From Halobacillus sp. Marseille-P3879 (GTDB lineage Bacteria; Bacillota; Bacilli; Bacillales; Halobacillaceae): a DNA stretch of 64,000 nt. The position numbers and the translations under genes were made by a program. The stretch lies in assembly GCF_900240285.1 (NCBI RefSeq), contig NZ_OESS01000001.1:930001-994000 (forward strand), in the 5' to 3' direction. Of the stretch, positions 25,816 through 34,896 are shown one piece after another (within the stretch, counting starts at the first letter, position 1; the number at the start of each line of letters is the position of its first letter). The notes beneath the pieces were generated by a model, which saw only the letters and a list, made by a program, of their open reading frames with translations, searched no databases and was not told the DNA's origin.

Positions 25816-27072
25816 ATGGAAACAACAAGAGTTCAACCTATAGATGAAGTAAAAGACCCCGTGCAGCGAAAAGACGCCGACTTAAACAGCCCTCAAATGC
25901 CGCTGATTGTTGGCGGTCTCATCGTTGGGGCCATTTTAATGATATATCTCATGGTTACGCAAAATATCGTACAGTCGTTACTGCTCGTTATTGGTTTATT
26001 GCTTGGCTACACATTGTTTCATGCTCGTTTTGGGTTTACTTCTGCATTCCGCAGGATGATGTCGGTCGGTAATGGGCAGGCATTGCGTTCGCACATGTTA
26101 ATGCTGGCTGTTGCCGTGACCTTATTTGCTCCGATTCTGGCATTTGGTTATTCCTTCTTCGGAGGGGAAGTAGCTGGATATGTGTCACCGGTAGGAGTAA
26201 GTCTTCTCGTAGGAGCATTTATGTTTGGGATAGGCATGCAGCTTGGAGGAGGATGTGCTTCTGGTACGCTTTATGCAGTAGGAGGCGGCCGTTCTGTCAT
26301 GCTGGTCACGTTGCTGTTCTTTATCATCGGCTCTACGATTGGCGCGGCTCACCTGCCATTTTGGACAGAAGATCTTCCTGCTTTTGAACCTGTATCGCTT
26401 GCTACCTCTACAGGTTTTGGATATGGGGGAGCATGGCTGCTGTCCATTGGGCTGTTTGCCGTAGTGGCCTGGATTACCCTGGTCGTAGAAAAGAAGAAAA
26501 AAGCACCGAAGATGGCTCCTGTGCCATCAACGAGTGGATGGAAAAGAATCCTCCGCGGTTCATGGCCATTATTCGCAGCAGCGATTGTGTTAGCTGTTCT
26601 TAATGCACTAACGTTAATGACCCGGGGAGCACCTTGGGGCATCACTTCAGCTTTCGCCCTGTGGGGATCGAAAGTCGCCCAGTTCCTGGGCTTTGACGTT
26701 GCCAGCTGGGGATACTGGCAGGGAGAGAATGCAGCTGTATTAGATGCATCCATTTTTGCAGACTCTACCACCGTATTAAACTTAGGCGTTATTTTAGGAG
26801 CTTTCTTAGCCTCAGCAGCAGGCGGGCTATTCAAGTTCTCTAAGTTAAATGGAAAAAATGTAGCAGCTTCTGTGATCGGAGGCTTGTTCATGGGTTATGG
26901 CGCCCGACTTGCTTTCGGGTGTAATATCGGCGCCTACTTTGGCGGGATTGCATCGTTCAGCCTTCACGGCTACATTTGGGGAATCTTAGCATTAGGAGGA
27001 ACCTTCCTGGCTCTTTACCTAAGACCATTATTTGGGTTATCCGTTCCGAAATCAAAAGATTCCTTCTGTTAA
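25816..27072 (+). CDS. YeeE/YedE (TsuA-like) sulfur-compound transporter
   Basis: A 418-aa polytopic membrane protein of the YeeE/YedE family, whose characterised members import thiosulfate. Both signature cysteine loops are present: MQLGGGCASGTLYAVGGG in the first half and ARLAFGCNIGAYFGGIAS in the second; cysteines in these loops pass sulfur species through the pore. A short acidic N terminus precedes the first helix. No tusA-like or rhodanese gene is adjacent, which is unusual for the family. AAAGGGTG precedes the ATG. Confidence 0.88.
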   Translation: METTRVQPIDEVKDPVQRKDADLNSPQMPLIVGGLIVGAILMIYLMVTQNIVQSLLLVIGLLLGYTLFHARFGFTSAFRRMMSVGNGQALRSHMLMLAVAVTLFAPILAFGYSFFGGEVAGYVSPVGVSLLVGAFMFGIGMQLGGGCASGTLYAVGGGRSVMLVTLLFFIIGSTIGAAHLPFWTEDLPAFEPVSLATSTGFGYGGAWLLSIGLFAVVAWITLVVEKKKKAPKMAPVPSTSGWKRILRGSWPLFAAAIVLAVLNALTLMTRGAPWGITSAFALWGSKVAQFLGFDVASWGYWQGENAAVLDASIFADSTTVLNLGVILGAFLASAAGGLFKFSKLNGKNVAASVIGGLFMGYGARLAFGCNIGAYFGGIASFSLHGYIWGILALGGTFLALYLRPLFGLSVPKSKDSFC

Positions 27073-27082
27073 AAAGAAGTAA

Positions 27083-27122
27083 AAAAATCGCCATGTGATG
27101 TACTCACATGGCGATTTTTATT
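27083..27122. terminator. Terminator after the YeeE/YedE gene
   Basis: AAATCGCCATGTGA (27085-27098) and TCACATGGCGATTT (27104-27117) form a perfect 14-bp stem, loop TGTAC, then TTTATT. Confidence 0.92.
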
Positions 27123-27197
27123 ACACCGCCCAATGAACTTGTGTCTGTTTTATCATTGCTGTTATTTTAGGCTACTAACCAAACTGGAGGGATGCTT

Positions 27198-27365
27198 TTG
27201 GGTGCCATCTTGGCTGTATTGATTATAACAGTAGTCCTATTGGATTTCTTTATTTATGTCGATCGGAAACGATGGGGGTGGATGAAGAGCTGGACAAAAT
27301 ATCAGAAAGGCTTATTTTTTTCTAGCTTTATAGTTGTCACCATTTTATTTTACATAACGATTTGA
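27198..27365 (+). CDS. Small two-helix membrane protein (55 aa)
   Basis: Frame from TTG 27198 encodes a hydrophobic segment (GAILAVLIITVVLLDFFIY), a short basic loop (DRKRWGWMKSWTKYQK) and a second hydrophobic segment ending at TGA 27363-27365. GGAGG at 27186-27190 is 7 nt before the TTG; the ATG at 27192 touches the site and is less likely. No family recognised. The positive-inside loop and good site support a real gene. Confidence 0.55.
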   Translation: MGAILAVLIITVVLLDFFIYVDRKRWGWMKSWTKYQKGLFFSSFIVVTILFYITI

Positions 27366-27466
27366 TAAATAAAAATTTATATAGGCTATTATACTACAAG
27401 TCTTAAAATTAGAATGGATGCTGGGAGCATGAAGGTTAAACTCCCAGAGAAAGATAGATTAAGCAG

Positions 27467-27496
27467 GAAAAGAGTCCAATATTAAGGACTCTTTTC
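27467..27496. terminator. Terminator for the AraC gene (minus strand)
   Basis: GAAAAGAGTCC (27467-27477) and GGACTCTTTTC (27486-27496) form a perfect 11-bp stem; a second small hairpin CTGGGAG/CTCCCAG lies at 27421-27447. Confidence 0.75.
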
Positions 27497-27514
27497 TAAA
27501 CAGTAAAGAATGCT

Positions 27515-28399
27515 TTAGCCTCGTCTTTGGATTGGAATATAAATATCAATCTGTTTGTTCTCTGCTCCGTAACATCTCTTATCATAGAGTTCGAAATCTA
27601 CGATACCGCTATGTTCATACCCCGATTGAGGAAACCACTCTGTGAAGATGTAGTTCCAAGTAGACTGAATGGTAGATGGAAAAGATTCCTCGTCAGCCTT
27701 TGGTGTAGTAAACACCGTATAGGTCAGCTCCGGAAAACTTCTATACACCAATCCTTCAGGTGCTTCGCTTCCTTCTTCGACTTCCATCCCAATTACGTAG
27801 ACGAACTCGCCTGTTTCCGGAGAAAAGTCAGTACAGATGCCAAGTTCTTCGTTGGTGTGCAGAGGATCGGGAATATTGGAGCTCAATTGATTCTGAAGGT
27901 ACTGCTGCCAGAACTGAGGGATGTCTTTATCGTTCTGCCCATTTGTATTCTTTGTTTTTAGTTCATACCCAATGATGTGAAAAGCAGGTTTCGTAACTAT
28001 TTTCGGTTTCATCTTTCGCCCTCCTGATAAACGTATTGGTTGAAGGCAGGCTTTGCCGAGAAAAGGGCCGGCGATTCGGTTTGAGCTGCGGTACTGCTTA
28101 GGGGAAACGCCATACCACTTTTTGAATGCCCGATTAAACGATTCATGATAGTGAAAGCCGACATCAAGGGCAATATCAATGACTTTCTCCTCTGAGTAAA
28201 ATAGACGTTCTGCAGCAATAGTAAGCCTTCTTTTCCGGACATAATCGATCACAGGCTCTCCTACCATGGCTTGAAAGACACGATGAAAATGAAATGGGGA
28301 AAAGAAAGAAGCCTCAGCCAATTTTTCTACTGTGAGTTCTTTATCCACATTCTCTTCAATGTAATCGAGCGTTCGTTGTATGCAGTCCCTGTAATCCAT
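27515..28399 (-). CDS. AraC-family regulator with GyrI-like effector domain
   Basis: A 294-aa protein with an N-terminal pair of helix-turn-helix units (TVEKLAEASFFSPFHFHRVF and DIALDVGFHYHESFNRAFKK, ending GVSPKQYR) and a C-terminal GyrI/BmrR-type ligand-binding domain (about residues 130-294, FHIIGYELKTKN ... EFVYVIGMEVEEG ... YTVFTTP ... VDFELYDKRC). Such regulators often sense drugs or cationic hydrophobic compounds. It is monocistronic, transcribed away from the catalase gene, so the target is not evident. Confidence 0.88.
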   Translation of the reverse strand: MDYRDCIQRTLDYIEENVDKELTVEKLAEASFFSPFHFHRVFQAMVGEPVIDYVRKRRLTIAAERLFYSEEKVIDIALDVGFHYHESFNRAFKKWYGVSPKQYRSSNRIAGPFLGKACLQPIRLSGGRKMKPKIVTKPAFHIIGYELKTKNTNGQNDKDIPQFWQQYLQNQLSSNIPDPLHTNEELGICTDFSPETGEFVYVIGMEVEEGSEAPEGLVYRSFPELTYTVFTTPKADEESFPSTIQSTWNYIFTEWFPQSGYEHSGIVDFELYDKRCYGAENKQIDIYIPIQRRG

Positions 28400-28570
28400 A
28401 CCGCTTTCACCTGCCTTACGTCCACAATATCAGCAAATCAGAATTTTCTCTTAACACTTTTTGCTATCTTCATTTTACATTAAGTATACTGGAAAAACTC
28501 ACTCACTTCTGCATAAATTTTCTAGTTGGAGTTAAGATAAAGGCGACTACTGTGGAGGAGGTTTTTCATT

Positions 28571-30223
28571 TTGGCTGCTGATAAAAATAGGAACGCTACA
28601 AACGGGCAAGACAGGGAACGCGAGACCTTGACCACGCGCCAGGGGCGCCCTGTAACGGATAATCAAAACATCCGTACTATTGGGAATCGAGGTCCAGCCA
28701 CGCTGGAGAATTACCATTTTATCGAAAAGATTTCTCATTTTGACCGGGAAGAGGTACCTGAGCGGGTCGTACATGCGCGAGGAGCAGGTGCCTTTGGATA
28801 TTTCGAAACGTATGGAAAAGTCGGGGACGAGCCGGTAGAAAAATACACGCGGGCGAAAGTGTTCTCCGGCGCAGGAAAGAAAACCCCGTTAATGGTTCGG
28901 TTCTCCACTGTGGCTGGAGCGAAGGACGCCCCGGAAACCGATCGCGATCCCCGGGGCTTTGCGGTAAAAATGTATACAGAGGATGGAAACTGGGATTTAG
29001 TAGGGAACAACTTGAAGATCTTCTTTATTCGTGATGCGATGAAGTTCCCGGATATGATCCACGCGTTTAAAGCGGATCCGGCTTCAAATGTAAAAAATCC
29101 TGAGCGGATGTTTGACTTTGTTTCCCGTACCCCTGAGGCAACCCATATGATCACATTTCTGTTCTCACCGTGGGGGATCCCGGCCACGTACCGCCATATG
29201 CAGGGATCTGGAGTGAATACGTATAAATGGGTCAACGATAAAGGCGAGGCGGTTCTTGTAAAATATCACTGGGAACCGAAACAGGGAATACGGAACTTAA
29301 CACAGGAAGAGGCTGACATGGTTCAGGCGAAAAACGTAAGTCATGCGACACAGGATTTATATGAATCGATTGAGCGTGGAGAGTATCCAGAGTGGGAGCT
29401 GTTCGTACAAATCATGGAGGATGGCTATCATCCGGAGCTTGATTTTGACCCGCTTGATGATACTAAGCTCTGGCCGGAGGAAAAGTTCCCCTGGAAGCGG
29501 GTGGGCCGCATGGTGCTTGACCGCAACCCCGAGGACTACCATGCGGAGATTGAGCAAGCCGCATTCGGTACGGGTGTGCTTGTCGATGGCATGGACTTCT
29601 CAGATGATAAAATGCTGCAAGGACGTACATTCTCGTACTCCGATACACAGCGTTACCGCGTAGGAGCAAACTACTTAAAACTGCCTGTGAACGCTCCTAA
29701 GACAGGAATTCGGACCAATCAGCAGCGCGGTCAAATGGATACACGCGACCCGAGAGAGTCTGGAGACAATCCGCATATTAACTATGAGCCATCCATGAAG
29801 GGCGGTTTCCAGGAAGCAGATGGGGCAAAAACTCCCCCGCATGAGCCAACGTACAATGCGGCGGCCATGAGTGCACCCATTGACCGGCCAAACAACTATG
29901 GCCAGGCGGGACATACGTATCGCAGTTTTGAGGATTGGGAGCGCGATGAATTAATTAACAACCTTTCAAACGCGCTGGCTGTTAGTGATGAGCGCATTCA
30001 AAAGGCCATGATCGAACACTTCACTCAGGCGGATAAAGATTATGGACGCCGGGTGAAGGAAGGGATTGAAGCTAAAATGAAAGAGATGCAGGAAATGGAT
30101 AAAGGCAGTGAAGTTCCCGGCCGTGAACCAGGAGAGCAATCGAAATATGGCCAAGGGTCTTTTGCTCAGCATGAAGCGGCAGAAGAGGCCGTGAAGAAAA
30201 GCCACGAAGCTGATCCTTATTAA
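28571..30223 (+). CDS. Catalase, KatX-like
   Basis: A 550-aa haem catalase decomposing hydrogen peroxide. Catalytic His68 lies in [12 protein letters not shown], distal Asn in [10 protein letters not shown], and the proximal haem Tyr (about residue 355) in [14 protein letters not shown]-terminal extension of acidic and Gly/Gln-rich sequence ends the protein. The sequence most resembles B. subtilis KatX, a sporulation and general-stress catalase, also near 547 aa, including [15 protein letters not shown] near the start. TTG start with GGAGGAGG 9 nt upstream. No PerR box was found upstream, in line with the KatX group. Orthology with katX is likely but not certain. Confidence 0.93.
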   Translation: MAADKNRNATNGQDRERETLTTRQGRPVTDNQNIRTIGNRGPATLENYHFIEKISHFDREEVPERVVHARGAGAFGYFETYGKVGDEPVEKYTRAKVFSGAGKKTPLMVRFSTVAGAKDAPETDRDPRGFAVKMYTEDGNWDLVGNNLKIFFIRDAMKFPDMIHAFKADPASNVKNPERMFDFVSRTPEATHMITFLFSPWGIPATYRHMQGSGVNTYKWVNDKGEAVLVKYHWEPKQGIRNLTQEEADMVQAKNVSHATQDLYESIERGEYPEWELFVQIMEDGYHPELDFDPLDDTKLWPEEKFPWKRVGRMVLDRNPEDYHAEIEQAAFGTGVLVDGMDFSDDKMLQGRTFSYSDTQRYRVGANYLKLPVNAPKTGIRTNQQRGQMDTRDPRESGDNPHINYEPSMKGGFQEADGAKTPPHEPTYNAAAMSAPIDRPNNYGQAGHTYRSFEDWERDELINNLSNALAVSDERIQKAMIEHFTQADKDYGRRVKEGIEAKMKEMQEMDKGSEVPGREPGEQSKYGQGSFAQHEAAEEAVKKSHEADPY

Positions 30224-30235
30224 TTTCAACACAAG

Positions 30236-30272
30236 AAGGCTGCCCGGAAAACTGACGGGCAGCCTTTATTTT
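30236..30272. terminator. Terminator after the catalase gene
   Basis: AAGGCTGCCCG (30236-30246) and CGGGCAGCCTT (30256-30266), perfect 11-bp stem, then TATTTT. Confidence 0.92.
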
Positions 30273-30366
30273 AATCTAGCCAATAGAGCGCAAACTTCAG
30301 CTGGATATAGGTTGTGGTGAACTGATATCATGCAATTGGTTGGAATTTTGAAAAGGAGGTTATTTT

Positions 30367-30984
30367 TTGAAACAGCTATTTATCATTTTATCTGCCGGAT
30401 TTATTCTTGCAGCGTGTTCTGATGCCTCTACAGAACCTGATGAGGAGCCAAGCTCTAAGGATACGCCTTCTTCAGCGGATTCCTTAGCCCTCAATTATTC
30501 AGAAATTCTCGATTATTATGGAAAGTTATACAATACAATTGATAGGTCAATGGCAGAGGGTAAGAATAAGGAGTATTACGAGGGTATATCTGATAATGCG
30601 CAAATCACTCTACAAACAGCTTTAGTATATGACCAGCTGGAGAATTTGTCCTATGAACATTTATCTGAATACATCTCAGATGAGGAAATAGAAGACGTAA
30701 AAGAGATTAATAGCTATTTATACGATGCCACTTACAATTTAACTGAATTAATGAAGGAAGAAGATTTCGATAAAGAGTCCATAACTCCCTATCTGACAGA
30801 ACTTAAAGCAGAACTTGACGTAAGTGGAGTATCCAGCAGTGATTTAAACTATTTTAACTTAATTCGAAACCCGCGAGCTGTTGCAGAAGAAAACAGCGAG
30901 CAAGAAATCACCGAATTAGTTAATCAAATGCTGGATGATGCTAGAGACTTCTTTGAAACAACTCATACTATGTATTCCTCATAG
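30367..30984 (+). CDS. Hypothetical lipoprotein
   Basis: A 205-aa lipoprotein: KQLFIILSAGFILAAC lipobox at about residues 13-16, an acidic Ser/Glu linker, then a mostly helical body rich in Asp, Glu and Tyr with no recognised family. TTG start at 30367 with AAAAGGAGG 8 nt upstream. High acidic content fits an extracytoplasmic protein of a halophile. It stands alone, about 150 bp after the catalase terminator. Confidence 0.75.
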   Translation: MKQLFIILSAGFILAACSDASTEPDEEPSSKDTPSSADSLALNYSEILDYYGKLYNTIDRSMAEGKNKEYYEGISDNAQITLQTALVYDQLENLSYEHLSEYISDEEIEDVKEINSYLYDATYNLTELMKEEDFDKESITPYLTELKAELDVSGVSSSDLNYFNLIRNPRAVAEENSEQEITELVNQMLDDARDFFETTHTMYSS

Positions 30985-31053
30985 GGAGGAGGCGGCTGCC
31001 GCATATGATAATCACCTTCTTACTAGATCCTTCCTTATTATAAAGACTGGGTA

Positions 31054-31072
31054 TAGTATCCCGACGATACTA
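31054..31072. promoter_or_regulatory. Inverted repeat upstream of the gamma-glutamyl hydrolase gene
   Basis: TAGTATC (31054-31060) and GATACTA (31066-31072) are a perfect 7-bp inverted repeat with 5-nt spacing; a possible operator, regulator unknown. Confidence 0.4.
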
Positions 31073-31153
31073 ACAAAATAATAGACAACAGCAAGAATGA
31101 ATAAAGTCTGCGATAAACCCTTTTAATGAATAATGAAGGAAAGTGATGATGTA

Positions 31154-31912
31154 ATGAAACAGCTGATTCGACCTCTAATTGGAATTACCAGTTCAACAGT
31201 TAACCATAATAACATTCCAAGCATTAATCTACACGAGAAATATATACAAGCTGTTATCCAGGCCGGAGGAATTCCTGCTGTCATTCCAGCGGGCACCGAA
31301 AAAGGAATGGCGGAAGCGTGGCTCGCCGTCTGCAGCGGCATTATTTTAAGCGGCGGGGAAGATGTTGATCCATACTCATACCAGGCAGAACCGTACCCTA
31401 AAATGCAAAAAACGAATGGGAAGCGTGACAAATTAGAAATTGAAATCGTGAAGCAAGCACAGAATCAAAATAAACCGATCCTGGCTATTTGCAGAGGCCT
31501 TACAATGGTAAATGCTGCGCTAGGAGGAACAGTCATCCAGGATATTGAAACGAACCTGCCAAACGCCATAAATCATTTTCAACAGGCAGCGAGACCTGAA
31601 CCTACCCACGAAATTCAGATTGATCCTCAGAGCCGGATTTTTCAAATTTTCAATCGTTCAAACATTCGAGTAAACAGCATGCATCACCAGGCCATTGACC
31701 AACTCTCCCCTGTCCTTAAACCAGTGGCTGTTGCTTCGGATGGTATAATTGAAGCCGTTGAGGGAAGCAGCGAAACCTCATTGCTGTGGGGAATTCAGTG
31801 GCACCCTGAAGAAATGGCGAGTGAAGACCCAGGTATGCAGCAGCTGTTTAAAGAGTTTGTAGCTGAGTGTACAAACAAAGGCAATAATCAAGAGGATGTG
31901 AGAACTTTATGA
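31154..31912 (+). CDS. Gamma-glutamyl-gamma-aminobutyrate hydrolase family protein
   Basis: A 252-aa class I glutamine-amidotransferase-fold hydrolase (peptidase C26, PuuD-like). The nucleophile Cys lies in ILAICRGLTMVNAALGG, and the His-Glu pair in WGIQWHPEEMA; LSGGEDVDPY is also typical. It cleaves gamma-glutamyl bonds, for example in putrescine breakdown. The next gene, encoding a gamma-glutamylcyclotransferase-like protein, overlaps by 4 nt. No other puu genes are present. ATG at 31154 begins the fold (IRPLIGITS); the ATG at 31133 has no binding site. Confidence 0.87.
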   Translation: MKQLIRPLIGITSSTVNHNNIPSINLHEKYIQAVIQAGGIPAVIPAGTEKGMAEAWLAVCSGIILSGGEDVDPYSYQAEPYPKMQKTNGKRDKLEIEIVKQAQNQNKPILAICRGLTMVNAALGGTVIQDIETNLPNAINHFQQAARPEPTHEIQIDPQSRIFQIFNRSNIRVNSMHHQAIDQLSPVLKPVAVASDGIIEAVEGSSETSLLWGIQWHPEEMASEDPGMQQLFKEFVAECTNKGNNQEDVRTL

Positions 31913-32538
31913 AATCTGAAAAACTGGACCATGTGTGGTACGCAAGCTATGGTTCTAATTTAAATAGAGACCGTTTTTTATGTTACATAAAAGGAGGCAA
32001 ACCTGAGGGGTCAGAGAAAGTAGAGACAGGATGCAAAGACCCGACTCTTCCTATTGAAGAAGCCACATATATCATGCATTATCCTTTATATTTTGCAAAG
32101 GAATCCGGCCGCTGGCAGCGAAAAGGTGTAGGGTTTATAGGCTTACAACAGGATCCTAAACAGCGTACGTACAGCAGGAAATATTTAATAACCGTCGAGC
32201 AGTTTAAGGACGTGGTAAAACAGGAAAATAACGGGATTGCGCTGGATATCGATCTAGATAAAATTATGGAGCAGAAATATAAGACTATAAAAGATTCATG
32301 GTATGGAACGATCTTATACTTAGGTGATGAGGGCGGGTATCCTGTCCTGACTTTTACAGCTGACTGGGATTTAGATGTTCCTTTTAATTCCCCATCGAAA
32401 GAGTATTTAAGTATGATTATTCACGGATTGCAATCGACCTTAGGTTTAGAGAATCAAGAAATCATTGATTATCTTAGTACAAAGCCGGGGATAGAGGGGT
32501 CTTACACAGAGAATGATATAGCGCAGTTAATTAAGTAG
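31909..32538 (+). CDS. Gamma-glutamylcyclotransferase-fold protein
   Basis: A 209-aa protein whose N terminus has the YASYGSNLNRDRF motif (Tyr-Gly-Ser-Asn-Leu) of the gamma-glutamylcyclotransferase fold. The rest (YIMHYPLYFAKESGRWQRKG, and a Trp-Tyr-Gly-Thr strand DSWYGTILYLGDEGG) fits a Bacillus-type member of that superfamily, sometimes annotated without function. Its ATG overlaps the hydrolase stop (ATGA). Together they may process gamma-glutamyl compounds, an inference from fold and coupling; a catalytic Glu could not be assigned with confidence. Confidence 0.72.
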   Translation: MKSEKLDHVWYASYGSNLNRDRFLCYIKGGKPEGSEKVETGCKDPTLPIEEATYIMHYPLYFAKESGRWQRKGVGFIGLQQDPKQRTYSRKYLITVEQFKDVVKQENNGIALDIDLDKIMEQKYKTIKDSWYGTILYLGDEGGYPVLTFTADWDLDVPFNSPSKEYLSMIIHGLQSTLGLENQEIIDYLSTKPGIEGSYTENDIAQLIK

Positions 32539-32553
32539 TTGATCGTAAAACAG

Positions 32554-32612
32554 AAACCCCCCATAAAAAGGTCTGGTGTATCGATCCTGACTCCTTATGA
32601 GGGGGTTTTTTA
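32554..32612. terminator. Bidirectional terminator
   Basis: AACCCCCCATAA (about 32555-32566) pairs with TTATGAGGGGGTT (32595-32607), then T-run; separates the convergent gamma-glutamyl and ktr operons. Confidence 0.75.
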
Positions 32613-32619
32613 TAGGCTG

Positions 32620-33285
32620 TTAATCTTCCACCACAAGGTTTTTCTCAAAACGGTTTACATCCTTATCTGCACCAATGACAATTAAAACATCGCTTTCTTT
32701 AACTTCCTCCGTTGCCATTGGTGATACAATGACATCCTTACCACGCTTTATGGCCACGATGTTACATCCGTACTGAGCGCGGATATCCAAATCGACCAGT
32801 GTCTTCCCGCTCATTTTTCTTCCTGCTCTTACTTCAACGACACTGTGATCGTCTGATAACTCGATATAGTCTAATATGTTGTCTGAAACGATATGGTGAG
32901 CGATCCGCCTTCCCATGTCTCTTTCCGGGTGAACTACTTGATCTGCACCAATTTTGTTTAAAATCTTCTCATGATAATCGTTTTGCGCTTTTACTGTAAT
33001 CTTCTTAATGCCCATTTCTTCAAGAATTAAAGTCGTTAACATGCTCGCTTGAATGTTATCTCCGATAGCTACAATCACATGGTCAATGTTTGAAAAACCT
33101 AATTCTTTAAGCACTAACTCATCCGTCGAGTCAGCCATGACAGCATGAGAGACAATATCTCTGTATTCATTAACTTTATGCTCGTCGAGGTCCACTGCCA
33201 GAACCTCCATCCCCTCACGACTCAATTCTTTGCATATACTGCCGCCGAAACGACCAAGTCCTATGACTGCAAATGTTTTTTTCAT
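32620..33285 (-). CDS. Ktr potassium channel RCK gating subunit (KtrA/KtrC)
   Basis: A 221-aa cytoplasmic regulatory subunit with an N-terminal Rossmann RCK_N domain (AVIGLGRFGGSICKEL, then acidic AVDLDE nucleotide ribose site) and a C-terminal RCK_C domain (MSGKTLVDLDIRAQYGCNIVAIKRG) known in relatives to bind c-di-AMP. It forms an octameric ring opening the KtrB/KtrD pore, encoded 15 bp upstream on the same strand, with ATP favouring open and ADP closed. AGGAGG precedes its ATG. Length 221 equals B. subtilis KtrC, but which paralogue cannot be told. Confidence 0.9.
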   Translation of the reverse strand: MKKTFAVIGLGRFGGSICKELSREGMEVLAVDLDEHKVNEYRDIVSHAVMADSTDELVLKELGFSNIDHVIVAIGDNIQASMLTTLILEEMGIKKITVKAQNDYHEKILNKIGADQVVHPERDMGRRIAHHIVSDNILDYIELSDDHSVVEVRAGRKMSGKTLVDLDIRAQYGCNIVAIKRGKDVIVSPMATEEVKESDVLIVIGADKDVNRFEKNLVVED

Positions 33286-33300
33286 ATTGTATTCCTCCTG

Positions 33301-34668
33301 TTAACCGATAATCATTGATTCTTTTGGATAATGGTAGTTATCCTTGATGCCTTTGCCTCTAATAATGAATAAGAAAGAGAAAATTCCGATCCGTCCAATA
33401 AACATGAGACAGATAATGATAATTTTACCGGCTGTATGCAAATCAGGAGTAATTCCCATGGATAATCCGGTAGTTCCAAAGGCAGAACAGGCTTCAAACA
33501 TTATTTGCACCAGTGTAAATTGCGGTTCAAAATAATTTAATAATATGACAGCCAGGGCTGTAATAGCTATGGCTGTATTAATAACGATGAATGACCGAAA
33601 GATATCATCCGGATCTATTTCACGTCTGAATACCCGTACACTGCTTTTGCCGCGCGCATAAGCGATGACGCTTAATAAACAGATAGCAAACGTGGTCGTT
33701 CTAATACCGCCTCCTACACTGCTTGGAGATGCACCGATAAACATAAGAATGCAGATCACGAGTAAGGTGGGTGCACTAAACTCTGCAACATCCATTGTAG
33801 CAAGCCCTCCATTCCTCGTGGTGACTGATTGGAAAAGAGAGAAGAAAAAGGCCTCGTGCCATGACTTATCTGCAAAAAAATGGTTCCTGTCCAAAAGGTA
33901 AATTAAAATGGTACCTACCACGACGAGAGCACCAAACGTGATGGAGGTCAACTTAGCGAATAATGAAAAGTTGATATAGCTCTTTTTATTATGAGTGAGA
34001 TAATCTTTAATCTCGATAAGAACAGGAAAACCAATCGCCCCTAAAGTCAGTAAGAGGATATTAATAAATTGAACAAAATAGTCGTCTTCAAACATGACCA
34101 GGGAAACCCCTGTGATATCAAAGCCCGCGTTGGTTGTTGCACTAACGGAGGCAAACATCCCCTGAACAATGGCATCTCCTACGGTAGGAAAGTACTGAGT
34201 GAAGTAAATGCTTAAGATAACGGCACCAATCATCTCAATCAGGAGGATGATCAATAGTATTTGTTTAATCAACTTTACCATTCCAGCAAACGTTGATCGG
34301 TTCTGGTCCGTTTTAATCAATTCTCTACGTTTCAATCCGATTCTTTTCCCGAGTAAGAGCCAAATAAAAGTTCCCAGTGTCATAACGCCTATTCCCCCGA
34401 ACTGGAGGATAAACATCAAAACAAAGTAACCTGGTGTGTTAAATGTTTCCATCGTTGAGGTAACAGTCAACCCTGTGACGCTTACAGCACTGACCGCCGT
34501 GAATAAAGAATCGATGAAACTTAACTCTACCCCTTCTTTATGTAAAAATGGGAGGCTTATGAGAATAGTTGAAACCAGGACAGCAGTTGCATAGAATAAG
34601 ACAATCACCTGAAAAGGAGTTAACTGGTTGAAATATCTGTTGAATTTTGGTTTAAAGTTTTTTAACAT
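33301..34668 (-). CDS. Ktr potassium transporter membrane subunit (KtrB/KtrD)
   Basis: A 455-aa channel-like K+ transporter with four membrane-pore-membrane repeats. Selectivity-filter glycines are visible in VTGLTVTST, TTNAGFDITG, TRNGGLATMD and GTTGLSMGIT. A charged cytoplasmic start precedes helix 1 (FQVIVLFYATAVLVSTILIS). It imports K+, driven or stimulated by Na+, a first response to osmotic upshift. First gene of the operon with the RCK subunit downstream; ATG after AAGGAGAATACCT. Confidence 0.91.
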   Translation of the reverse strand: MLKNFKPKFNRYFNQLTPFQVIVLFYATAVLVSTILISLPFLHKEGVELSFIDSLFTAVSAVSVTGLTVTSTMETFNTPGYFVLMFILQFGGIGVMTLGTFIWLLLGKRIGLKRRELIKTDQNRSTFAGMVKLIKQILLIILLIEMIGAVILSIYFTQYFPTVGDAIVQGMFASVSATTNAGFDITGVSLVMFEDDYFVQFINILLLTLGAIGFPVLIEIKDYLTHNKKSYINFSLFAKLTSITFGALVVVGTILIYLLDRNHFFADKSWHEAFFFSLFQSVTTRNGGLATMDVAEFSAPTLLVICILMFIGASPSSVGGGIRTTTFAICLLSVIAYARGKSSVRVFRREIDPDDIFRSFIVINTAIAITALAVILLNYFEPQFTLVQIMFEACSAFGTTGLSMGITPDLHTAGKIIIICLMFIGRIGIFSFLFIIRGKGIKDNYHYPKESMIIG

Positions 34669-34845
34669 AGGTATTCTCCTTCAGACAAAAACAATACGAG
34701 TTATCTTTGAATTTTATACGTTCCTGACTGCTATTACAATATTAATTATGGCGTGGTTACAACCGCAGGTTAAAATTCTTGGAGTAATGATTAAAAAGAA
34801 ACATTAAATGGATTGGAAAGTAAAGCGAAAGGATAGTCACTAAAT

Positions 34846-34880
34846 TAATAAAACCCAGAAATCAATGGATGACCTCTGGG
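34846..34880 (-). terminator. Terminator of the beta-lactamase gene
   Basis: On the minus strand CCCAGA (34880-34875) pairs with TCTGGG (34859-34854), followed by TTTTATT. Confidence 0.6.
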
Positions 34881-34896
34881 CAGTTAATTTTCATCT

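Noticed and set aside
34669-34896. c-di-AMP (ydaO/yuaA) riboswitch before the ktr operon
   Set aside because: None of the conserved ydaO blocks could be found in the upstream region of the ktr operon.
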